41,994 nt of DNA, taken from positions 1-41,994 of the forward strand of contig JALGXV010000002.1 of NCBI GenBank assembly GCA_029821885.1. Reading direction: 5' to 3'. The position numbers and the translations under genes are program-made. Origin of the DNA: Candidatus Hebobacteria bacterium (GTDB lineage: Bacteria > Armatimonadota > Hebobacteria > Hebobacterales > Hebobacteraceae). Position 1 is the first letter of the stretch, and each line of letters starts with the position of its first letter. This document shows positions 24,534 through 33,057 of this stretch, in pieces. The notes under the pieces were generated by a model. That model saw only the letters and a program-made list of their open reading frames with translations, was not told the DNA's origin and did no database searches.

Positions 24534-26417
24534 GTGAACCAGCGCCAAGCTGACGGCAACAGGGCCCGCTCTCCCCAGGCGGTACACGTCTTGCGTCGCC
24601 TGATGGCAGATGCGCGGGGCGGCCTCTGGTCGGCACGAGCAGCGCTGGGCGCCATGATCGGCGAAACGGTGCTCGACACGGCCATCGTCCCCATCCTGGT
24701 GGCATTGATCTTCCTGGCGATTGCCCCGTCCCCCGAGGCCCTTCAAGGGTATGCGCCGAAGGACACGGTGGACTGGATACAGCGACTCGGCTGGGTATCT
24801 GGGGGGGCAAAGTCTGAGCGACTCCGAGGCCTGCTGATCTTCGTCTGTCTCGCGCTGGCGGCCTGGTTCCTCAAGTGCGTATGCGGATTCGGGCGAGCAT
24901 ACTTCTCCCAGCTGTTCGCGCACGGCGTCATGCGCGACTTCCGGCGGCGGCTCTACAGTCATCTCATGCGGCAGTCGCTTGCCTTCCACAACTCCCGCGA
25001 AACCGGCGATCTACTCTCGCGGGTCAGCAATGACGTCATTCTGCTGCAACGGGTGCTGGCGACGGATCTCATCGAGGCAGCGCGCGCACCGGTAGTGTTT
25101 CTCATCGCACTCGGAGTCATGCTGTCGTTCGAGCCGCGCCTGACGCTCCTTGCGCTAGTGTGCATGCCAGGGATCACCCTGATCATCGCCCGCTCCGGAG
25201 ATCGTTTGCGCCGTCTGGCGCGGGAAATGCAGGCTCGGCTGGGGACCCTGAACTCATTCGTACAAGAACGGCTGAACGGTATCCAAACAGTACAGATCTT
25301 CGGCATGGAGAACACGGAGGTCGAGCGTTTCGGGGAGATCAACGAAAGCAACTTCAGAGCGAACATGCGAGTTGCCAAGGTGATGTCCGTGCTCAGTCCA
25401 TCGGTGGAATTCATCAGCGCCGTCGGATTGCTTGTGCTGATCTACGTGGCCGGCTATCTGACGATCAATGGTTTCCTGAGCGTCGGCACCCTGATTGCCT
25501 TTGGGATGGTGAGCCAGCGGCTGGGAAGCCGACTCGGGCTGCTGGGCAAGATTTGGCTCTCCGGGCAGCAGGCGGCAGCAGCAGGTGACCGCGTGTTCGA
25601 GATACTCGACCAAAGCGAAGAAGTGCCGGAGGCGCCCGATGCGAGCGACCTGCAGCGCGTGCGCGGCAGGATCTCCTTCCGCCACGTCCAGTTCCGGTAT
25701 GCAGACGGGGAGACGGTGCTCCAGGACATTGAGGTAGACATCAGTCCCGGGAGCGTCGTGGCACTCGTGGGGACGAGTGGAGCTGGCAAGACGAGTATGG
25801 CGAACCTGATCCCGCGCTTCTACGACCCGACGGGCGGCCACATCGAGATCGACGGGGCGAACATCGCCGCCGTGACCGTGGCCTCTCTGCGTTCCCAGAT
25901 CGGAATTGTGCCCCAGGAGCCGATTCTTTTCAGCGGGTCGATACAGGACAACATCGCGTACGCTCGGCCGGACGCCACTGGGGAGGAGATCGAGGCCGCC
26001 GCGCGTGCTGCCAACGCAGATGACTTCATCAGGGAGCTGCCGAAGGGCTATGACACCTCCGTTGGGGAGCGGGCAACGAAGCTGTCCGGGGGACAACGGC
26101 AACGCATAGCGATTGCCAGAGCACTGCTTCGTGACCCGCGAGTCCTGATCTTGGACGAGGCAACCAGCGCCTTGGACGCGGAATCGGAGGCGCTGGTTCA
26201 GGACGCTCTGGAGCACCTCATGCAAGGGCGCACCACTCTGATCATCGCACACCGCCTCTCCACGATCCAGCGCGCCGACCGCATTCTCGTCCTCGCCGAC
26301 GGCCGGATTGCCGAGGACGGCACGCACGAAGAGCTATACCGACACGCGGGCACCTACCGGCGGCTCTACGAAGCACAGCTCCAGCCCTTCGGGGAGGAGG
26401 CCGCCGCTCGGCCATGA
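24534..26417 (+). CDS. msbA: lipid A export ABC transporter, MsbA-like (permease-ATPase fusion)
   Basis: This 627-residue half-transporter has six membrane helices (first about residue 38-60) followed by an ATPase domain. The nucleotide-binding domain shows Walker A GTSGAGKTS (near residue 420), Q-loop IVPQEPILFSGSI, signature LSGGQRQRIAIARALL, Walker B VLILDEATSALD and the H-loop IAHRLSTI. MsbA-type proteins flip lipid A-core across the inner membrane. The family includes drug exporters, but the position between lpxB and waaA makes lipid A the likely cargo. Start: GTG at 24534 has GGGAG 8 bases upstream; a GTG at 24519 is nearer the lpxB stop but is too close to its GGAG. waaA overlaps the 3' end by ATGA. 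The periplasmic loop near residues 60-110 is longer than usual. Confidence 0.9.
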   Translation: MNQRQADGNRARSPQAVHVLRRLMADARGGLWSARAALGAMIGETVLDTAIVPILVALIFLAIAPSPEALQGYAPKDTVDWIQRLGWVSGGAKSERLRGLLIFVCLALAAWFLKCVCGFGRAYFSQLFAHGVMRDFRRRLYSHLMRQSLAFHNSRETGDLLSRVSNDVILLQRVLATDLIEAARAPVVFLIALGVMLSFEPRLTLLALVCMPGITLIIARSGDRLRRLAREMQARLGTLNSFVQERLNGIQTVQIFGMENTEVERFGEINESNFRANMRVAKVMSVLSPSVEFISAVGLLVLIYVAGYLTINGFLSVGTLIAFGMVSQRLGSRLGLLGKIWLSGQQAAAAGDRVFEILDQSEEVPEAPDASDLQRVRGRISFRHVQFRYADGETVLQDIEVDISPGSVVALVGTSGAGKTSMANLIPRFYDPTGGHIEIDGANIAAVTVASLRSQIGIVPQEPILFSGSIQDNIAYARPDATGEEIEAAARAANADDFIRELPKGYDTSVGERATKLSGGQRQRIAIARALLRDPRVLILDEATSALDAESEALVQDALEHLMQGRTTLIIAHRLSTIQRADRILVLADGRIAEDGTHEELYRHAGTYRRLYEAQLQPFGEEAAARP

Positions 26418-27739
26418 AGCCCAGTCTCCTGTCCACGCTTTCGCTGGCGGCCCAGCTGCTGGTGTACGACCTCGTTCTCTTGGCGCTCGTCCCGCTCGCC
26501 GTGCTCTGGCTCGGGTGGCGCGGAGCCGTCAAACGCAAGCCGGTTGGCAATATCCTCGAACGCCTCGGCCTGGTGCCGCGCCTGCCCGCGGGCAGGTGTC
26601 CGCGCATCTGGATTCACGCCGTATCAGCGGGAGAAATGGCCGCTGCTCGCCCCGTCATCGCCGAACTGCGGCGGCGCTTCCCAGGCGCCGGCATAGCCGT
26701 CTCCACACATACGGACACCGGTATGGCGCTCGCCCGGAACATCTGTGACGAGGTCGACGTCTTATTCTACTTGCCCTTCGATTGGCCTGACACCATGGTG
26801 CTGGCTCTGTGGCGACTTCGTCCCCAGCTCATCCTCGTCGTGGAGAAGGAGCTCTGGCCGAACATGCTCGCGCTTGGGAGGCTGTTCGGGGCGCGGGTGC
26901 TTGCAGTGAACGGCCGAGTGTCGGACCGCATGATGAGCCGGGCGCGCTGGCTGCCGGGCTTCGTCCGATGGCTCTACCGTTTGACGGACCGACTCTGCGT
27001 CCAATCGGCGACCGATGCGGAGAGGCTGCGGCGGATCGCTCCCGGCAGTCGCGTGCGGGTGGTGGTCGCGGGGAACACGAAGGCCGATACGCTGGCCGCG
27101 CGCGACCGACGGGCGGAGGAGCGCGTGGCGCAGGACATCGGGGCGCTGGACTCCCACCTTTGGCTGGTGGCCGGCAGCACACATCCGGGAGAGGAAGAGC
27201 AGATCGTCGACGCGTTCGTCAAGATCAGAGAGAAGGAACCGCGGGCGCGCCTGCTGTTGGCCCCGCGCCACGTCGACCGCGTGGCCCAGGTATCGGCCAT
27301 GCTGGCCCAGCGCGGTCTGCACGTTGTGCGCCGCAGTGAGGGTCGGGAGGACCACGCCGAAGCGGTCGTCATCCTCGATACCATGGGGGAGCTGCGGGCG
27401 GCCTATGCGCTTGGCGCCGCCGGGTTTGTCGGCGGGACCCTGGTCGCTGTGGGAGGCCACAACCTGCTCGAACCCACGGCCGTGGGTGTCGCCTCTCTCT
27501 TCGGCCCGCACACGGAGAACTGCTCGGACACGGCCGATCTGCTCTCAGCAGAGGGGGTCGGCTTCGCCGTCGGGGGTCCCGAGGAGCTCGCCCGGGAATT
27601 CCTCCGCCTCGCCGGAGATGATGCGCGTCGACGAGAGATCGCGCGCCGCGCAGGTGGACTGATAGCGCGCCAGCGAGGCGCATCCTTCCGCTGCGCCGAG
27701 GTGGCTGCGGAACTGCTGGAGGCGGAGAGCAGCAAGTGA
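26414..27739 (+). CDS. waaA: 3-deoxy-D-manno-octulosonic acid (Kdo) transferase
   Basis: This 441-residue membrane-anchored GT-B enzyme transfers Kdo from CMP-Kdo to lipid IVA. The N-terminal membrane helix (about residues 13-36) is followed by the conserved GNILERLGL with the expected catalytic glutamate. The family core comes next: RIWIHAVSAGEMAAARPVI, then STHTDTGMALA and FYLPFDWPDTMV. VVEKELWPNMLALG, VNGRVSDRM and the C-terminal GGTLVAVGGHNLLEP are all diagnostic. Whether it adds one or several Kdo units cannot be told. No Kdo or CMP-Kdo synthesis genes (kdsA, kdsB) are in the window. It overlaps the transporter by ATGA and lpxK by GTGA. Confidence 0.95.
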   Translation: MKPSLLSTLSLAAQLLVYDLVLLALVPLAVLWLGWRGAVKRKPVGNILERLGLVPRLPAGRCPRIWIHAVSAGEMAAARPVIAELRRRFPGAGIAVSTHTDTGMALARNICDEVDVLFYLPFDWPDTMVLALWRLRPQLILVVEKELWPNMLALGRLFGARVLAVNGRVSDRMMSRARWLPGFVRWLYRLTDRLCVQSATDAERLRRIAPGSRVRVVVAGNTKADTLAARDRRAEERVAQDIGALDSHLWLVAGSTHPGEEEQIVDAFVKIREKEPRARLLLAPRHVDRVAQVSAMLAQRGLHVVRRSEGREDHAEAVVILDTMGELRAAYALGAAGFVGGTLVAVGGHNLLEPTAVGVASLFGPHTENCSDTADLLSAEGVGFAVGGPEELAREFLRLAGDDARRREIARRAGGLIARQRGASFRCAEVAAELLEAESSK

Positions 27740-28857
27740 CCGGCCGCCGGGGAACGAGGTGGGAGCGTCTCGCACGCGGCAACGGCGATCGGCCGACCGA
27801 CCGTATTGCTGCGGCCGGGCTGTGGGCGCTGTCCCTCCTGTATGGCGCCGCCCTCGGGCTCCACCACGCAGGATATCGGCTGGGCCTGGCGCGCAGAACA
27901 CGATTGGCCGCTCACGTCGTGAGCATTGGCAATCTGACCGTTGGCGGGACGGGCAAGACGACTGCGGCGATGGCGGTCGCCAAGTGGGTGGCGCAGCAGG
28001 GAAAGCGCGTGGCCATCCTCAGCAGGGGCTACCGTGGCGCGGGCGAGTCGAAGTCGGTGCTGGTTTCAGAGGGAGCCGGGCCCCTCGTGGATCCTGAGCA
28101 GGCGGGCGACGAAGCGTACCTGATGGCAGAGTCGTTGAGAGGTGTGGGCGTTCTCGTGGGCAAGGATCGGCGGCGAACCGGACGGCTTGCCGTCGAGCAG
28201 CTGGGGGCCGAAGTGCTCGTGCTCGACGATGGGTTCCAATACCAGCGCCTGGAGAAGGACCTGGAGATCGTTCTGGTGGACGCGCTGGCCCCGTTCGGGT
28301 ATGATTTCCTGGTGCCGCGAGGGATGCTGAGGGAGCCGCCGACGCATCTGGCGCGGGCGGATTCGGTCTGGCTGACACATTCGGATCTGCTCCGCGCAGC
28401 CGACCTGGCGGCGATCAGGGCGCGGATCGAGGAACTCGCGCCCGACGCGCGGATCTGGGAGGCGAGACATGCCCCCACGCGCCTTCGGCCTCTCGGAGGC
28501 AAAGCGGAGGAGCAATGCCCCGAGGCGCTTCGCGGGAGGACCGTCGTGGCGGTGTCGAGCATCGGGAATCCGACGGCCTTCGAGCGCACCCTGGAGCAAG
28601 CCGGAGCCGTGGTTCTGGGAAGAGCCAGGTTCCCGGACCATCACCGGTACCGCGCGGAGGACCTGCGTGGCGTCGCCTTCGGTGAAGCCGCCTCGGCCGA
28701 ATGGATTGTGACGACGCCGAAGGATGCCGTCCGGCTGCCGGGGGAGTGCTTCGACCGGCCTGCTTGGGTGCTGGAGGTCGATCTCGCACCGCGGGCAGGG
28801 CGCCGGTCGCTGGCGGAGGAGTTGGAGTGGCTACTGCGAGCCAGAGTCGAGGTATGA
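27736..28857 (+). CDS. lpxK: tetraacyldisaccharide 4'-kinase
   Basis: LpxK phosphorylates the 4' position of the lipid A disaccharide at the inner membrane. The 373-residue product has an N-terminal amphipathic/membrane segment (about residues 25-48), the family P-loop SIGNLTVGGTGKTTAAMA (residues 63-80), AILSRGYRG, VLVGKDRR, and the DDGFQYQRL motif characteristic of LpxK. The final domain includes FPDHHRYRAEDL and TTPKDAVRLP. The start is GTG at 27736, overlapping the waaA stop as GTGA; the stop overlaps lpxL by ATGA. Length is slightly above the usual 320-350 because of extra N-terminal residues. Confidence 0.94.
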   Translation: MTGRRGTRWERLARGNGDRPTDRIAAAGLWALSLLYGAALGLHHAGYRLGLARRTRLAAHVVSIGNLTVGGTGKTTAAMAVAKWVAQQGKRVAILSRGYRGAGESKSVLVSEGAGPLVDPEQAGDEAYLMAESLRGVGVLVGKDRRRTGRLAVEQLGAEVLVLDDGFQYQRLEKDLEIVLVDALAPFGYDFLVPRGMLREPPTHLARADSVWLTHSDLLRAADLAAIRARIEELAPDARIWEARHAPTRLRPLGGKAEEQCPEALRGRTVVAVSSIGNPTAFERTLEQAGAVVLGRARFPDHHRYRAEDLRGVAFGEAASAEWIVTTPKDAVRLPGECFDRPAWVLEVDLAPRAGRRSLAEELEWLLRARVEV

Positions 28858-29813
28858 GGGGGATCTACGGAACGGAGAGCCGGTCCGCGCTCTACCAGTG
28901 GCAGCGGCGTCTCCAGACGCGCCTGGGGAACGCCTTGGTACTGTGGATGGCGCGACGCTGGCAGCGTCTTCCCTCCGGGCTCGCCGAACGACTTGGTGTC
29001 GGCATCGGGATGCTCATGCGAGCCGCCTCCCCCCGACATGCCCGCATCGTGATGACGAACCTGCGTCTGGCCTTTGGCCGCGAGAAGGGAGAAGCAGAGC
29101 TGGCCGCGATCGCCAAGGCATGCTACCGGCATCTCGGCCTCTGCCTCACCGAACTCATCCGTCTCCCGGCGATGAGCCAATATGACATCCGGCAAACGGT
29201 GGAACTTCGGGGAAAGGAGCACATAGACGCGGCGCTGGCGGCCGGGCATGGTGTCATCCTGTTGACCGGACACCTGGGAAACTGGGAGCTGTATGGTTCT
29301 CGCCTCGCGGCAGAGGGATATCCTCTCAATGTGATCGCGAGAGCGCAGCGAGACGATCAGATCACTAACTACATCCGGCGCACGAGAGAAGGCACGGGTA
29401 TGAAGGTATTGCACCGCGGGGTGGCGGTGCGAAACTCTCTGCGAGCGCTGAAGAACAACGAGCTTCTGGCGATCCTGCTCGACCAGAATGCAGGCGACGA
29501 TGGTGTCTTCGTGGATTTCTTCGGCCACCTCGCGTCCACGGCTCCGGGAGCCGCAGCCTTCGCCCTGAAGACCGGGGCGGCAGTCATTCCCGGGTTCGGC
29601 TGGCGGAATCCCGACAACACGCATGTTGCGGTGGCCAGCCCCCCAGTGCCGCTCGTGGCGAGCGGTGACAGGGACCGCGACGTCCTCGTTAACACAGCAC
29701 GCTACACCAAGGCGATTGAGGAGCACATCCGGGCCCACCCGGCGCAGTGGTTCTGGCTTCACAAGCGATGGAAGGCGCGTCCGCCCGAGGAACGGGCGCA
29801 AGAGGCGCCATGA
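28854..29813 (+). CDS. lpxL: lipid A secondary acyltransferase (LpxL/HtrB family)
   Basis: This 319-residue acyltransferase adds a secondary acyl chain to Kdo-lipid A. It has the HX4E catalytic motif in TGHLGNWELYGSRLA (His140 and Glu145), the preceding VELRGKEHIDAALAAGHGVI, and LLDQNAGDDGVFVDFFG, which carries the conserved D-x-G-x-F-V-x-F-F-G. The C-terminal RAHPAQWFWLHKRWK is the family hallmark. It is probably membrane-associated through an N-terminal helix. The ATG at 28854 overlaps the lpxK stop, fixing the start. Only one such gene is in the operon, so it may act as LpxL or LpxM; chain specificity is not visible. Confidence 0.92.
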   Translation: MRGIYGTESRSALYQWQRRLQTRLGNALVLWMARRWQRLPSGLAERLGVGIGMLMRAASPRHARIVMTNLRLAFGREKGEAELAAIAKACYRHLGLCLTELIRLPAMSQYDIRQTVELRGKEHIDAALAAGHGVILLTGHLGNWELYGSRLAAEGYPLNVIARAQRDDQITNYIRRTREGTGMKVLHRGVAVRNSLRALKNNELLAILLDQNAGDDGVFVDFFGHLASTAPGAAAFALKTGAAVIPGFGWRNPDNTHVAVASPPVPLVASGDRDRDVLVNTARYTKAIEEHIRAHPAQWFWLHKRWKARPPEERAQEAP

Positions 29814-30853
29814 CTGACCAAGCACAGAGCATCCTGGTGGTGAAGCTCAGCTCCATCGGAGATGTCGTGCAGGCGCTGCCTGTGGCGCGAGCGCTGCGTC
29901 GCAGGTTCCCCGACGCTCACATCGGGTGGGCCGTGGGCCCGGCCGCCGCCGACGTCGTCACGGGCAATCCCCAGCTCGACGAGGTGCTTGTTGTCGGCGG
30001 CACCAAGAACGGCGGGGCGAAGGTCCGAATGCTCCCACCGCTCGGAGCACCTCTTCGTCTCAAGAGGGCGCTGCGTCTCAAGAGCTACGACGTGGCACTG
30101 GACCTCCAGGGACTGCTCAAGAGCGCTGCCATCGCCTACTTGAGTGGCGCAAAGCAGAGAATCGGCTATCGGACTCTGCGCGAGGGCGTATGCCTCTTCT
30201 ACAACCGGCGCATCGTCCCGGAGCGAAGAGATGTGCATGCCGTTGACTCCTACCTGGACTTCGCAGAAGCGCTCGGAGCTGAGCGTGAGCCAGTCGGATT
30301 CGATATCGCCATCTCGCAGGACGATCGGCGGGTCGTAGAGGAGCTGCTGGAGGGAGGAGACAGCCTTGCCGCGCTGATTCCAGGGGCCCGCTGGGAGTCG
30401 AAGCTCTGGCCCGGCGAGCGCTTCGCGGCCGTGGCCGACGCGCTGGCAGATGAGTTCGGCCTGACGGCTGTCGTGCTTGGGACGGAGAACGATAGGAAGC
30501 TGGCCACCACCATAGCCCAGACGGCGCGGACTCGCGTCATCGATCTGACCGGCAAGACAACGCTGAAGCAGGCGGCGGAGGCCCTGCGCCGATGCAGAGT
30601 CACCGTGGGGAACGACACCGGGCCTCTCTACGTGTCGGCCGCCGTGGGCACGCCGACGGTCGGAATCTTCGGGCCCAGTGATGCGCGACGCCTCGGCCCC
30701 TATGGGGCGGGGCATGCGAAGGTTGTTACCGACGCCGAATGCGCACCGTGTCGGAACCGCAGGTGTCATCCCCGCACCTGCATGGAGGCCATCGAGGCTG
30801 ACCAAGTGGCAGGGGCAGTGCGCGCCCTTCTCACGCGCTCGGGAGAGGGCTGA
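29810..30853 (+). CDS. GT9 family glycosyltransferase, probable heptosyltransferase
   Basis: This 347-residue GT-B enzyme is of the ADP-heptose:LPS heptosyltransferase family. It starts with ILVVKLSSIGDVVQALPVAR, which is WaaC/WaaF-like, and has VALDLQGLLKSAAIAYLSGA. The donor-binding motif is NDTGPLYVSAAVGTPTVGIF, then GPSDARRLGPYG. A C-terminal cysteine cluster (CAPCRNRRCHPRTC) is found in many non-enterobacterial members. The opening resembles heptosyltransferase I slightly more than II. It probably adds heptose to Kdo-lipid A at the cytoplasmic face. The ATG overlaps the lpxL stop by ATGA. The heptose adenylyltransferase at the end of the operon supplies part of the donor route. Confidence 0.9.
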   Translation: MTDQAQSILVVKLSSIGDVVQALPVARALRRRFPDAHIGWAVGPAAADVVTGNPQLDEVLVVGGTKNGGAKVRMLPPLGAPLRLKRALRLKSYDVALDLQGLLKSAAIAYLSGAKQRIGYRTLREGVCLFYNRRIVPERRDVHAVDSYLDFAEALGAEREPVGFDIAISQDDRRVVEELLEGGDSLAALIPGARWESKLWPGERFAAVADALADEFGLTAVVLGTENDRKLATTIAQTARTRVIDLTGKTTLKQAAEALRRCRVTVGNDTGPLYVSAAVGTPTVGIFGPSDARRLGPYGAGHAKVVTDAECAPCRNRRCHPRTCMEAIEADQVAGAVRALLTRSGEG

Positions 30854-30854
30854 G

Positions 30855-33038
30855 TTGGCTGGAAGCCTGCGCAACTCGCGACTGACCATACTGCAGGTGC
30901 TCTCGTGGCTCAACTACGGGGGAGTCGAGACCTATACCATCCGACTCGCCCGCGGGCTGAAGGCGAAGGGGCACCGCGTACTCGTTGCGTCACATGGAGG
31001 CCAGCTGGTGCCCGAGTTGGAGGCCTCCGGGATCGAGCACTTCCATGTCAACTTCGCCGGGGGGAGAATGGCCCCAGGCGTGCTGGCAATCAGGCGTCTC
31101 CTCGAGCGCGAGCACGTCGACATAGTGAACGCACACAACTGGCGCTCGGGCGTCGTGTCGTACCTCGCCTGCAAGCGCGCCGGCGTCCCCTACGTCCTGA
31201 CGATCCACGGCACTCGAAGCCCTGTGAACCGCTACACAGTCTTCTACTGGAGTCGCCGCGTGGCCGTGGTGAGCGACGCAAGCTGCCGCAACCTCGTAGA
31301 CGGCTTCGGGCTGCCTCCGGAGAGGGTCGTGAAGACCATCATCGGAGTGGACACGAACCGCTTCCGGCCTTCGGACCCGGACCCGGAGCTGGAACGGGAG
31401 GTCGGCCTGCAGCCCGGCGCGCCGCGGGTCGTGCATGTAAGCCGGTTCAGCCACAGCAAGGCGCCGGTGGCGCAGGCCGCTATCCAGGCGATTGAGGAGC
31501 TGGAGAAGGCCGTGGCCAATGTCGAGCTCGTGCTCGTGGGCCAGGGACCCGAGGAACAGGCCGTGGCGCGGGCCGCTGACAAGATGAACCAGCGCCTAGG
31601 GCGGAAGGCCGTCTTCGCGCTCGGAGGGCGCAGCGACATTCCTCGCATCTTGTCGCTCGGCTCCGTTGCCATCGGGACGGCATCGGTCACCTTGGAGGCG
31701 ATGGCCTGCGGGCTCCCCGTGGTCGCTGCCGGCAAGGGCGGATACTTCGGCATCGTGCATCCCGAGAACTTGGCCAGCGCCGAAGCATCTTGCTTCGCCG
31801 ACCACGAGACCGTCGGCCGGGTGGATCCCCAACGACTCAAGGAAGACATGGAAGCGCTTCTCACCGATCGGCGCGAGGCCGAGCGGCTGGGTGAGTTCGG
31901 GAGGGCGACGGCGGCGTCGAGATACGGAGTGTCGAGAGTGACGAGGGAGGTCGAGGCCCTCTACCGCGAGGAGCTGTGCGACTGCGCGAGCGTCAAACGG
32001 GTCCTCGTATTCCACCTGAATCAGATCGGCGATCTGATGTTCACGCTGCCGGCCCTCAAGGCGCTCCGGGAGGCCTATCCTGAGGCCCACATAACGAGCG
32101 TGCTCAGGCCGTACTTGGCCGGCCTGCTGGCCGAGAGCGGCTTCGTGGATGAGATCCTGCACCGGCCGTCGCCCGTCCTGCAGGCTGCAGTGGGCCTCGG
32201 TCTGAAGCTCCGGGAGGGCAGGCCGGACATGGCGGTGGCCTTCTCACAGTCGGCGACCATGGCCCTCTGCGCGCGGCTATCCGGAGCGCGTCATCGCGTG
32301 GGCTACGTCGACTCGGATCTCGCGGGGTTCCTCACGCACCGGATCCAGGTCCGCGGGATCCCCTGCCCGGAGAAGGTGATGCGGCTCCTCCGCGGCCTTG
32401 GCATAGAGCCCGCCAAGACGGACTACGTTGGTCTGGCGAGGCTGTCGCAGGAGGACTGGGAGTACGGAGGCAGACTACTGGCCGAATGCGAGATGCAGGG
32501 AGACGGACCGCTTATCGCACTTGCGCCGGGCGAGTCGAGCAACAAGCCGTACAAGTCGTGGACCGCTGAGGGCTTCATGGCGGTGGCCGTACGGCTTGCC
32601 CACGACGACGGCGCTCGACTGGTGGTCGTTGGGGCTGAGGCCGATCGGGAGCTTGGATACGAGATCATCGGGCCAATCGGTCCGCGCCAATCGTGCAACC
32701 TCGCCGGGCGAACCACGCCTGGCCAGCTCGCAGCAGTCCTGGCACGCTGCGACCTGCTCATCGGCATCGACTCCGGGCCAATGCACGTGGCGGCCGCCAT
32801 GGCGAGGCCTGTGGTGGCGCTCTTCGGTCCCACGGACCCCCGGCGGACGGGCCCGCAGGGAGAGGGTCACGAGGTGATCTTTCATGAGCAGCCGTGCTGG
32901 GGGCCCTGTGTTCATCCAGTGACACCCAACTGCGGCCACAGGAGCTGCATGATGTCGATCACACCTCATGAGGTGTTGGCAGCGGCGCTTCGGATCTTGT
33001 CGCGCGAGGGGCGACTCGAGGCGCAGGCGGCGGAGTGA
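30855..33038 (+). CDS. fused GT4-GT9 glycosyltransferase (two domains)
   Basis: This 727-residue protein joins two glycosyltransferases. Residues about 10-375 are a GT4 enzyme: LQVLSWLNYGGVETYTIRLA, DIVNAHNWRSGVVSYLACK, VVHVSRFSHSKAP and VTLEAMACGLPVVAAGKGGY. The first glutamate of the usual E-x7-E motif seems absent. Residues about 380-727 are a GT9 heptosyltransferase-like enzyme: VLVFHLNQIGDLMFTLPALK, LAPGESSNKPYKSW, GIDSGPMHVAAAMARPVVAL, then FGPTDPRRTGPQG and a cysteine-rich tail. The frame is continuous across the junction. The likely start is TTG at 30855, one base after the previous stop, with GGAGAGG 9 bases upstream; no ATG or GTG is suitably placed near the domain start. It probably adds two successive core sugars. 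Confidence 0.85.
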   Translation: MAGSLRNSRLTILQVLSWLNYGGVETYTIRLARGLKAKGHRVLVASHGGQLVPELEASGIEHFHVNFAGGRMAPGVLAIRRLLEREHVDIVNAHNWRSGVVSYLACKRAGVPYVLTIHGTRSPVNRYTVFYWSRRVAVVSDASCRNLVDGFGLPPERVVKTIIGVDTNRFRPSDPDPELEREVGLQPGAPRVVHVSRFSHSKAPVAQAAIQAIEELEKAVANVELVLVGQGPEEQAVARAADKMNQRLGRKAVFALGGRSDIPRILSLGSVAIGTASVTLEAMACGLPVVAAGKGGYFGIVHPENLASAEASCFADHETVGRVDPQRLKEDMEALLTDRREAERLGEFGRATAASRYGVSRVTREVEALYREELCDCASVKRVLVFHLNQIGDLMFTLPALKALREAYPEAHITSVLRPYLAGLLAESGFVDEILHRPSPVLQAAVGLGLKLREGRPDMAVAFSQSATMALCARLSGARHRVGYVDSDLAGFLTHRIQVRGIPCPEKVMRLLRGLGIEPAKTDYVGLARLSQEDWEYGGRLLAECEMQGDGPLIALAPGESSNKPYKSWTAEGFMAVAVRLAHDDGARLVVVGAEADRELGYEIIGPIGPRQSCNLAGRTTPGQLAAVLARCDLLIGIDSGPMHVAAAMARPVVALFGPTDPRRTGPQGEGHEVIFHEQPCWGPCVHPVTPNCGHRSCMMSITPHEVLAAALRILSREGRLEAQAAE

Positions 33039-33057
33039 GGCGGAGCGGGCGAGCCCG

